From contig PKQR01000006.1 in the NCBI GenBank assembly GCA_017578085.1, positions 1 to 39,804 on the forward strand: 39,804 nt of DNA. The letters run 5' to 3'. Positions 16,001-21,893 of this stretch are shown in pieces. The notes under the pieces are model-generated. The model was given only the letters and a program-made list of their open reading frames with translations. It had not been told where the DNA came from and did not search any database. The position numbers were made by a program, and so were the translations under genes. Origin of the DNA: Bacillota bacterium (GTDB taxonomy: Bacteria; Bacillota; Limnochordia; Limnochordales; ZCTH02-B6). Numbering within the stretch: the stretch's first letter is position 1; every line of letters begins with the position of its first letter.

Positions 16001-16038
16001 GCGTGACCCGGGCGCCATACAATCGATCTCAGGGATGA
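13030..16038 (+). CDS. dnaE: DNA polymerase III alpha subunit DnaE, short form
   Basis: A replicative DNA polymerase of the C family; in Bacillota DnaE usually extends primers beside PolC. The 1002-residue product begins with a PHP domain (HLHTHSHYSLLDG, ALTDHD, GCELTV, ATHNVHYAL). The palm follows with PGRGSAASS and the metal-binding PDIDIDV around Asp393-Asp397, plus KIDFLGLRT with Asp545. Further on come the fingers (YQEQVM, RRGMSKK, GYGFAKSHSVAYALISY) and the helix-hairpin-helix region (RVLEALIESGACD). After QASFFGQ the usual 150-odd residues with an SGHPL motif and OB-fold are missing; the chain runs directly to a tail beginning VVEVTQDAATQLGRLL and containing FPGDAPV. ATG 13030 follows AGGAGG (gap 4); ATG 13000 is an alternative. 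Confidence 0.92.
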   Translation: MGADFVHLHTHSHYSLLDGVPSPAELVQQAVALKMRALALTDHDALFGAARFYRAAREAGLHPVLGCELTVGPAGHHLTVLARNEQGYRHLCRLATLAATAAAGRPGTPAGTAAAGPGGVQRDDLWRWGDGLIVLSGCRRGEIPALLASGRREEARAAARAFRERFGPDGFFIELQDHGLPGQGELNRELVRLAAEEGLPVVATHNVHYALPAQAAARSALLRLAAGPHANVASDPGGLHLAAAEEMAVRFAHLPEAIANTVRIAELCQVDLEPKALRLPAFPADGQSPDELLERLVRQGAAERYGQPLPGEVEARIRHELGIIRQLGLASYFLLLWDAVGWARQEGIAIGPGRGSAASSAVVYCLGITDVDPIAHGLVFERFLNPDRSAPPDIDIDVCDFRRGELLDYIRRRHGPDRVAHIAAFATLAARAALREMGRALDVPKEDVDRLAALIPSEPGMTLAEAQASVPALAEALKEPHLERLWRLAQAVEGAPRHLSVHAAGIVVGDGPLADQLPLVYTAGDTSVIQYPMEDVEALGYLKIDFLGLRTLTVIQRCRELVAQRGGHVPDPLPLDDPAVYRMLGQGGTDGVFQLETPVFRRLAEQLRPAKFSDLVALLALGRPGPAQRIDSFVRRRHGREPVHYAHPRLQPLLEETYGVILYQEQVMRIAMELAGFTPAEADLLRRGMSKKQPELLAKARMRFVNGAKERGVPERVAEEVFDDLERFAGYGFAKSHSVAYALISYETAYLRCHFPAEFMAAQLSSVRGDPDRIARYAAACRRMGVRLLPPDVNASMSDFTVTADGAIRFGLGAVKHVGYAAAEAIVAARGDRPFRSLQDLIQRVPSRHLPRRVLEALIESGACDGLGQSRRELLAEIGQAVYAPAATAGPAAQASFFGQPPPVGPMTPVSDMLGVDVPALVVEVTQDAATQLGRLLSVLSRFPGDAPVVLRVRGAGATVEVLAGEQVRVSPGKPLLAALRALAREGWLTGVTRAPYNRSQG

Positions 16039-16667
16039 GGACAACGGGGGTGATCGCGGTGAAAGATGTAGTGCTGCGCCTGTTTGCCGAACGCGGGGTT
16101 GACATCGAGGAGATCGGGCGCATCGTGTACGAACTGCAGCGGCCCTACTCCGACTCGATTTCGCTGGAGCAGTGTATCGAGAGCGTCCTGCGGGTCATCG
16201 AGAAGCGGGAGGCCCAGCACGCCATCATCACCGGGATCGCTTTGGACATGTTGGCGGAGCAAAACGCCTTGCCGGAGCCGCTCAACTCCATCGTGCGCCG
16301 GGATGAGCCCCTGTACGGCGTCGACGAGGTGCTGGCCTTGGCGGTGACCAACATCTACGGCTCCGTCGGGCTGACCAGCTTTGGGTACCTGGACAAGCTC
16401 AAGCTGGGGCTGATCGGGCGGCTCAACGACAAGGAGAAGGGCAAGGTCAACACGTTCCTGGACGACTTGGTCGCCGGGGTGGCCGCGGCGGCCGCCGCGC
16501 GCATCGCGCACCAGCGGGTGGGTGACGCCGTCGACAACGGGGTTGCCGGCAGCGGCAGCTCCGGGGGGGTTGCCGGCCGCGGCGGTTCCGGGCGCGAGGG
16601 CGCGAGCCCAAGCGCCAGCCCTAGCCCGAGCGCGAGCCCCCAAGTGCGGGAGGCGGCGTCTGGTTGA
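16035..16667 (+). CDS. pgpA: Phosphatidylglycerophosphatase A family protein (YutG-like) with disordered tail
   Basis: The family removes the 5'-phosphate of phosphatidylglycerophosphate; the soluble YutG branch found in Bacillota is related, but its physiological substrate is less certain. Residues 7-160 match it well: GVDIEEIGRIVYELQ, SLEQCIESV, KREAQHAIITGI, LYGVDEVLALAV, YGSVGLTSFGYLDK, and TFLDDLVAGVAAAAAARIAH. The last 45 residues are Gly/Ser/Pro-rich with alternating Ser codons AGC and are not part of the family; YutG is about 165 residues. The ATG at 16035 overlaps the dnaE stop, so it is coupled to dnaE. In-frame GTG codons at 16050 and 16059 are alternatives. No membrane segment is seen. 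Confidence 0.85.
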   Translation: MRTTGVIAVKDVVLRLFAERGVDIEEIGRIVYELQRPYSDSISLEQCIESVLRVIEKREAQHAIITGIALDMLAEQNALPEPLNSIVRRDEPLYGVDEVLALAVTNIYGSVGLTSFGYLDKLKLGLIGRLNDKEKGKVNTFLDDLVAGVAAAAAARIAHQRVGDAVDNGVAGSGSSGGVAGRGGSGREGASPSASPSPSASPQVREAASG

Positions 16668-16701
16668 CACCCTTCGCGGCAGCGGGATATAATTGTCCCG
16701 C
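16664..16701 (+). promoter_or_regulatory. Promoter of mtrB with an inverted repeat around the -10
   Basis: Consensus -35 TTGACA (16664-16669) and -10 TATAAT (16688-16693) have an 18-base spacer. GCGGGA (16682-16687) and TCCCGC (16696-16701) form a perfect 6-bp inverted repeat that brackets the -10 box and the start point, as expected of an operator. The leader to mtrB is about 90 bases and GC-rich. Confidence 0.85.
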
Positions 16702-16791
16702 AATCGTGATGGTAACGGGCTTTTTGGACAGGCAGGGCACCGTGAGCGGGCCCCGCCTTGTCGTGTTGGTGCCGGCGGGGGGGCACGGGCG

Positions 16792-17019
16792 ATGAATGAG
16801 GACGCCATCCGGGGCGACTTCGTCGTCATCAAAGCGCTCCAGGACGGTGTGACCATCATCGGCCTGACGCGAGGCAAGGAAACCAAGTTTCACCACAGCG
16901 AAAAGCTGGACAAGGGCGAGGTCATGCTGGCGCAGTTCACGGAGCACACCTCCGCCATCAAGATTCGCGGCCGCGCGGAGATCTTGACGCGCCACGGCCG
17001 CATCGAGGCCGGCGCCTGA
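16792..17019 (+). CDS. mtrB: Tryptophan RNA-binding attenuation protein TRAP
   Basis: A 75-residue protein, exactly the size of Bacillus TRAP. TRAP forms an 11-subunit ring that, when loaded with tryptophan, wraps RNA containing repeated GAG/UAG triplets and shuts off trp genes. The family core is conserved almost intact: DFVVIKALQDG, IIGLTRGKETKFHHSEKLDKGEV and AQFTEHTSAIKIRG. The RNA-contacting residues Lys38, Lys57 and Arg59 correspond to Lys37, Lys56 and Arg58 of Bacillus subtilis, and the THTS-like TEHTSA tryptophan pocket is present. ATG 16792 has a G-run about 9 bases upstream. It has its own consensus promoter and sits before accD, not beside folE as in Bacillus; no trp gene is in the window. 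Confidence 0.95.
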   Translation: MNEDAIRGDFVVIKALQDGVTIIGLTRGKETKFHHSEKLDKGEVMLAQFTEHTSAIKIRGRAEILTRHGRIEAGA

Positions 17020-17087
17020 CGCGCTCCGGCCACCGGCGGGAGTCGGCGCCCCGCCACGGGACAGCCCTTAAGGGGAGAGACGGGGCC

Positions 17088-17282
17088 ATGTGGACGGTTG
17101 TATACATCGCGCGCAATCGCGCCGCCGGCCAGCGGGTGTGCGAGCTGCTGCAGCGGGAGGGGCTCCTGGTCAAGATGCGGCCGCTCGGAGACGGGGCGGA
17201 CAAGGACGCCGTGGAGCTCCTGGTTCCCGAAGCTGAGGCAGAGGAGGCCCATGAGGTGTTGGCCAGCGTCCTCGGCCGCTAG
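17088..17282 (+). CDS. Small DUF2007-like putative signal-transducing protein
   Basis: A 64-residue protein that begins MWTVVYIARNRAAGQRVCELL and ends with VELLVPEAEAEEAHEVL. This beta-alpha-beta layout is that of the small DUF2007-type proteins often encoded in front of accD in clostridia and sometimes misnamed glutamate decarboxylase. The family has no proven function. It carries no catalytic residues I can point to. ATG 17088 has AGGGGAG about 10 bases upstream. The 68-base gap from mtrB contains no terminator, and accD starts 17 bases after its stop, so it is probably part of the mtrB-accD-accA transcript. Confidence 0.7.
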   Translation: MWTVVYIARNRAAGQRVCELLQREGLLVKMRPLGDGADKDAVELLVPEAEAEEAHEVLASVLGR

Positions 17283-17299
17283 AGGCAGGACCCACTGAG

Positions 17300-18190
17300 A
17301 TGCCTGTGTTCAAGGATCTTTTTCGTTCCAAATCCCGCTACGCAACGGTGAAACCGGCCCAGGGGGACGGGGAGCCGGCGCGCACCCAAGCGGCGCGGCC
17401 CAAGGAAGTCCCCGACGGGCTTTGGGTCAAATGCCCGGGCTGTCAAAACATCCTCTACCAGCGGGAGCTCGCCCGCAACTTGAAGGTGTGCGCCCGCTGC
17501 GGGCACCACTTCCACGTGGGCGCGGTGGAGCGCCTCTCCCAATTGCTGGACAGCCTGGACACATTTGAAGAATGGGACGCGGACTTGAGGACCGTGAACC
17601 CGCTGGGGTTTCCCGGATATGAAGAGAAGCTGGCCCGCATGCAGGCGCAGACGGGCTTGAGCGAGGCCGTGGTGACCGGCGAGGGAAGGCTTGACAAGCA
17701 CCCGGTCGCCATTGGCGTGCTGGACTTCAGCTTCTTCAGCGGCAGCATGGGTTCGGTGGTCGGCGAGAAGCTTACTCGCCTGTTTGAGCGCGCCCTCGAG
17801 CGGCGCATTCCCGTGATCGTCGTGTCGGGCGGGGGCGGCGGCGCCCGGATGCAGGAGGGCATCCTCTCCCTTATGCAGATGGCCAAGACGAGCCAGGCCG
17901 TAGAGCGGTTTGGCGAGAGCCGCCAGCCGTATATCTCCGTCCTGACAAACCCGACCATGGGCGGGGTGTACGCCAGCTTCGCCTCGTTGGGCGACTATAT
18001 CCTCGCCGAGCCGGGCGCGCTGATCGGTTTTGCGGGTCCGCGCATCGTGGAGCGGACGATCCGCCAGTCCTTGCCCAGCGGGTTTCAGACTTCCGAGTTT
18101 GCCTTGAAAAACGGCATGGTGGATATGATCGTGGAGCGCAAGGACTTGCGGCCCACCCTGGCGCGCATCCTGCGCCTGCACCGAGCCTAG
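17300..18190 (+). CDS. accD: Acetyl-CoA carboxylase carboxyltransferase subunit beta
   Basis: With AccA this forms the carboxyltransferase that moves CO2 from carboxybiotin to acetyl-CoA, giving malonyl-CoA for fatty-acid synthesis. The 296-residue product has the four-cysteine zinc ribbon (Cys45, Cys48, Cys64, Cys67) expected of bacterial AccD. The crotonase-like domain follows with the oxyanion segment GGGGGARMQEG, then NPTMGGVYASFASLGD and GFAGPRIVERTI. The ribosome binding site is modest (GGCAGG region), so translation may depend on the preceding small gene. accA starts 13 bases after its stop. Biotin carboxylase and carrier genes are not in the window. Confidence 0.96.
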   Translation: MPVFKDLFRSKSRYATVKPAQGDGEPARTQAARPKEVPDGLWVKCPGCQNILYQRELARNLKVCARCGHHFHVGAVERLSQLLDSLDTFEEWDADLRTVNPLGFPGYEEKLARMQAQTGLSEAVVTGEGRLDKHPVAIGVLDFSFFSGSMGSVVGEKLTRLFERALERRIPVIVVSGGGGGARMQEGILSLMQMAKTSQAVERFGESRQPYISVLTNPTMGGVYASFASLGDYILAEPGALIGFAGPRIVERTIRQSLPSGFQTSEFALKNGMVDMIVERKDLRPTLARILRLHRA

Positions 18191-18203
18191 GAGGCGCTTG
18201 CGG

Positions 18204-19205
18204 GTGGTCAACGGCGTGTTTGAATGGGAACGGCCCCTGATTGAACTCGAGAACCGCATTAAGGAGCTGCAGGCCTTCACTAAGGAAAAGGGCATCGACT
18301 TCAGCGAAGAGCTGGCCACCCTGGAGCGGAAGGCCGACCGGCTGCGGGCCGAGATCTTCAGCAACCTGACCCCGTGGCAGCGGGTGCAGCTGGCCCGCCA
18401 TCCCCGCCGGCCCACGACGCTCGATTATATCAACATGATCTGTACGGATTTCATCGAGCTGTCCGGGGACCGCTGCGTGCGGAACGACGAGGCCATGGTG
18501 GGCGGCATCGCGCTGTTGGACGGCATCCCGGTCACCATTATCGGTCCCCAAAAGGGGCGGGACACCAAGGAGAATATCCGCCGCAACTTTGGCCTGCCGC
18601 ACCCGGAGGGCTACCGGAAGGCGCTGCGGCTTATGATACAGGCCGAGAAGTTCGGCCGCCCCATCGTCACCCTCATCGACGTGGTGGGGGCTTACCCCGG
18701 CATCGAGGCCGAGCAGCGGGGACAGGGCGTGGCGATCGCGGAGAACATCCGGCGCATGTCGTTCCTGCGGGTGCCCATCGTCTGCGTCATCACCGGCGAG
18801 GGCGGCAGCGGCGGGGCGCTGGCCATCGGCGTGGGCGACCGGGTGCTCATGATGGAAAACGCTTGGTACTCGGTCATCTCCCCGGAGATGTGCGCCGAGA
18901 TCCTCTGGAAGGACACCAGCCGCGCCCCCGAGGCCGCGGCCGTGCTGAAGATCGGTGCCCAGGACTTGCTGGAGCTGGGCGTCATCGATGAAGTGATCCC
19001 CGAACCGCTGGGCGGCGCCCACCGGGACCGCGAGCTGGCGGCCCAAAGGCTCAAGGAGGCTGTCGTCCGCCACCTGCGGGAACTGCTGCCCTTGAGCGGA
19101 GATGAGCTCGTTCGCCGCCGTCTGGAGAAGTACCGCCGCATGGGCCGCGTTGCCCAAGTGACCGAGGAGCGGCTGCAGGCGGTTTCCGAGAGCCCGCGCG
19201 ACTGA
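18204..19205 (+). CDS. accA: Acetyl-CoA carboxylase carboxyltransferase subunit alpha
   Basis: The partner subunit of AccD. The 333-residue product begins with the helical region (LIELENRIKELQAF) and WQRVQLARHPRRPTTLDYI. The carboxybiotin-binding segment includes GDRCVRNDEAMVGGIALLDG, RNFGLPHPEGYRKALRLM and the oxyanion GEGGSGGALAIGVGD. GTG 18204 is preferred because AGGAGG (18189-18194) lies 9 bases upstream. The in-frame TTG at 18198 is only 3 bases from that site and would be poorly used. The C-terminal end has the expected charged helix (RRLEKYRRMGR). In Bacillus accA is followed by pfkA; here pyk follows directly. Confidence 0.96.
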   Translation: MVNGVFEWERPLIELENRIKELQAFTKEKGIDFSEELATLERKADRLRAEIFSNLTPWQRVQLARHPRRPTTLDYINMICTDFIELSGDRCVRNDEAMVGGIALLDGIPVTIIGPQKGRDTKENIRRNFGLPHPEGYRKALRLMIQAEKFGRPIVTLIDVVGAYPGIEAEQRGQGVAIAENIRRMSFLRVPIVCVITGEGGSGGALAIGVGDRVLMMENAWYSVISPEMCAEILWKDTSRAPEAAAVLKIGAQDLLELGVIDEVIPEPLGGAHRDRELAAQRLKEAVVRHLRELLPLSGDELVRRRLEKYRRMGRVAQVTEERLQAVSESPRD

Positions 19206-19253
19206 CGGACCATGCGCGGTGCCGCGGGGTTGAAGCGCCATGGAGGGACGAGT

Positions 19254-20702
19254 GTGCGTCGCACCAAGATCGTCTGCACCATCGGACCTGCCAGCGAAGG
19301 ACTCCTTGAGGAATTGATCGCCGCCGGGATGGATGTCGCCCGGCTCAATTTTTCCCACGGCACCCTCGAAGAGCAAGAACGGCGCATCATGCGCCTGCGG
19401 GAAGCCTCGGCCGCGCAGGGGCGGCCCATCGGTATCCTGCTGGACATCCAAGGTCCCAAGGTCCGCATCGGCGCCATCCAACCGGATCCGGTCATGCTGG
19501 AGAGCGGCCAGCAGTTCACTTTCGTTCACGATCCCCTTGTGGGCGACGGGACGCGGGTTTCGGTGACGCAAGTCGAGCTCCACCGCCTCGTGCAGCCCGG
19601 CAGCACCATCTACCTGGACGATGGGCTCCTTGAACTGCGGGTGGAGCGGGTGGAAGGGACCGCCGTCCATTGCCGCGTCATCGTCGGGGGCTGGCTCCGC
19701 TCCCACAAGGGGCTGACGTTGCCGGGCGTCGACCTGGACCTGCCGGCTTTGACCGAGACGGACGCGGAGCATATCCGCTTCGGCGTCGAGCGGGGCGTCG
19801 ACTTCATCGCCGCATCCTTCATCCGCAGGGCGGAGCACGTGGCCGCGGTCAAGGAGGTCATCCGCGCCGCCGGGGGGCGCCAGCCGGTCATCGCCAAGAT
19901 CGAGAGCCACGAGGGTGTAAGGCACCTCGAGGAAATCGTCGCCGAGGCGGACGGCGTCATGGTGGCGCGCGGGGATCTGGGGGTCCAGATCCCGCCCGAA
20001 GAGGTTCCATTGGTGCAAAAGCGCATCATCGAGACGTGCAACCGGATGGGCAAGCCGGTGATAACGGCCACCCAGATGCTCGAGTCCATGGTCCACAACC
20101 CGCGGCCAACCCGGGCGGAGGTAACCGACGTGGCCACGGCCATCTTTGACGGTACCGACGCCATCATGTTGTCCGGGGAAACCGCGATCGGGAAGTACCC
20201 GGTGCAGGCGGTGCGGGTCATGGACCGGGTGGCCCGGCGAACCGAGAGCGCGATCCAGTACGACCAATTGGTGGCGGCGCGCCGCAGCGGGCCGTCGGCG
20301 TCCATCGCCGAGGCCATCAGTTACGCCACGTGCCGGGTCGCCACCGACGTGGGCGCGGCGGCGATCCTGACGTCGACCCAGTCGGGCGCCACCGCCCGCA
20401 TGGTGTCCAAGTTCCGGCCCAGCGCCCCGATCCTGGCTTTGACGCCTAACCCGGAGGTGGCCCGCCAGCTGACGCTGGTCTGGGGAGTCCAGCCCATCGT
20501 GGTGCCTCGTACGGAGAAAATCGACGACATGATCGACGTCGCCGTAAACGCCGCCTTGGCAGGCGGGTACATCCGCAAGGGAGACCGGGTGGTCATCACG
20601 GCCGGCGTCAAGACGGGCGAACCCGGCTCCACCAACCTGCTGCAGGTGTACACGGTCGACGGCGACAGCCGCGCCCCGGGCGCGGACGGCCCGGGACGGT
20701 AG
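19254..20702 (+). CDS. pyk: Pyruvate kinase (predicted K+-independent type)
   Basis: Converts phosphoenolpyruvate and ADP to pyruvate and ATP. The 482-residue product has RTKIVCTIGPAS, LNFSHG, the pyruvate-kinase signature IAKIESHEGVRHLEEI, ARGDLGVQIPPEEV and NPRPTRAEVTDVATAIFDG. There is no C-terminal PEP-utilising extra domain such as Bacillus subtilis Pyk carries. The monovalent-cation segment reads LDIQGPKVRIG, with Ile65, Gln66, Lys69 and Ile72 where K+-dependent enzymes have Thr, Lys, Glu and Thr. Lys at the Glu117 position (rabbit numbering) marks K+-independent enzymes. I chose GTG 19254 (GGAGGG 6 bases upstream) over ATG 19212, which lacks a site and adds unrelated residues. Confidence 0.95.
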   Translation: MRRTKIVCTIGPASEGLLEELIAAGMDVARLNFSHGTLEEQERRIMRLREASAAQGRPIGILLDIQGPKVRIGAIQPDPVMLESGQQFTFVHDPLVGDGTRVSVTQVELHRLVQPGSTIYLDDGLLELRVERVEGTAVHCRVIVGGWLRSHKGLTLPGVDLDLPALTETDAEHIRFGVERGVDFIAASFIRRAEHVAAVKEVIRAAGGRQPVIAKIESHEGVRHLEEIVAEADGVMVARGDLGVQIPPEEVPLVQKRIIETCNRMGKPVITATQMLESMVHNPRPTRAEVTDVATAIFDGTDAIMLSGETAIGKYPVQAVRVMDRVARRTESAIQYDQLVAARRSGPSASIAEAISYATCRVATDVGAAAILTSTQSGATARMVSKFRPSAPILALTPNPEVARQLTLVWGVQPIVVPRTEKIDDMIDVAVNAALAGGYIRKGDRVVITAGVKTGEPGSTNLLQVYTVDGDSRAPGADGPGR

Positions 20703-20753
20703 CGCCGCCGCGGGGATAGGACGCACGAACATGGCCGCAGGGAGGAATGACGG

Positions 20754-21878
20754 GTGATCATCGGCGTGCCCAAGGAGCTGAAGGAAGGCGAGAATCGCGT
20801 CGCCATGACGCCGGCGGGGGTCTACGAGCTGACCAAGGCTGGCCACACGGTGCTGGTGCAGCGCGGTGCGGGCGCCGGCAGCGGCTTGCTGGATGACGAG
20901 TACACCGCTGCGGGGGCGGAGCTCGTGGACGACACCGCCGAGGTCTACGCGCGGGCGGAGATGGTCGTCAAAGTCAAGGAACCGGAGCCCCAGGAGTTCC
21001 CGTACTTGCGGGAGGGCCAGATCCTTTTCACCTACTTGCACCTGGCCGCGTTTCCGGAGCTGACCCGGCGCCTGTTGGAAGCAAAGGTGACGGCCATCGC
21101 CTATGAAACCATCCAGCTGCCCAACGGCGCCTTGCCGCTCCTTCGGCCCATGAGCGAGGTAGCCGGGCGCATGGCGGTGCAGGTGGGGGCGCGCCTTTTG
21201 GAAAAGACCCAAGGCGGGCGTGGCGTGCTGCTTTCGGGCGTGCCGGGGGTCCCGCCCGCGGACGTGGTCATCATCGGCGCGGGCACCGTCGGCACCAGCG
21301 CGGCCATCGTCGCGCTGGGCATGGGCGCCCAGGTCACCCTGATCGACAAGGATGTCAACCGGCTGCGGTACCTTGAGGAGATTCTCCACGGGAACCGCAT
21401 TACCGTCGTGTCCAACCGCTACAACATCGAGCGGGCGGTGGCCTACGCGGACCTGGTCATCGGGGCGGTGCTGGTGCCGGGGGCGCGGGCGCCGCGGCTG
21501 GTGACCGAGGACATGGTGCGCCAGATGAAGGAAGGGTCGGTCATCGTCGACGTCGCCATCGACCAGGGCGGCTGCGTGGAGACGGCCGACCGGGTGACGT
21601 CTCACCGGGAGCCCACCTACGTGAAGCACGGCGTCATCCACTACGCGGTGCCCAACATGCCCGGCGCTGTGCCCCGCACGTCCACGTGGGCGCTGACCAA
21701 CGCCACCTTGCCCTACATCCAGCAGGTGGCCGACAAGGGCTTCATCAAGGCTGTGCAGGAAGATCCGGCGCTGCGCAAGGGCGTCAACTGCTACGCGGGG
21801 TGCGTGACGCTGGACGCGGTGGCGGCAGCCCACGGGCTTGAGTGCGTGGAGTTGCGCCAGCTGGTGCCGGGCCTGTGA
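20754..21878 (+). CDS. ald: Alanine dehydrogenase
   Basis: Interconverts L-alanine and pyruvate plus ammonia with NAD(H); it is used for alanine catabolism and often needed in sporulation. The 374-residue product starts MIIGVPKELKEGENRVA. It has the catalytic Lys75 in VKVKEP and His96 in YLHLAAF, the Rossmann motif GAGTVGTSAAIVALGMG, the acidic LIDKD for NAD binding, and VDVAIDQGGCVE, NMPGAVPRTST and NATLPYI. GTG 20754 has GGAGG 8 bases upstream. It follows pyk by 51 bases without a T-run terminator, so pyruvate made by Pyk and consumed by Ald may share one transcript. The class III aminotransferase gene starts 15 bases downstream. Confidence 0.95.
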   Translation: MIIGVPKELKEGENRVAMTPAGVYELTKAGHTVLVQRGAGAGSGLLDDEYTAAGAELVDDTAEVYARAEMVVKVKEPEPQEFPYLREGQILFTYLHLAAFPELTRRLLEAKVTAIAYETIQLPNGALPLLRPMSEVAGRMAVQVGARLLEKTQGGRGVLLSGVPGVPPADVVIIGAGTVGTSAAIVALGMGAQVTLIDKDVNRLRYLEEILHGNRITVVSNRYNIERAVAYADLVIGAVLVPGARAPRLVTEDMVRQMKEGSVIVDVAIDQGGCVETADRVTSHREPTYVKHGVIHYAVPNMPGAVPRTSTWALTNATLPYIQQVADKGFIKAVQEDPALRKGVNCYAGCVTLDAVAAAHGLECVELRQLVPGL

Positions 21879-21893
21879 GGAGACAGGCTGATC

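Noticed and set aside
16700..16791. T-box or TRAP target in the mtrB leader
   Set aside because: No T-box sequence and no spaced GAG/UAG series were seen in the leader; only GC-rich hairpins.
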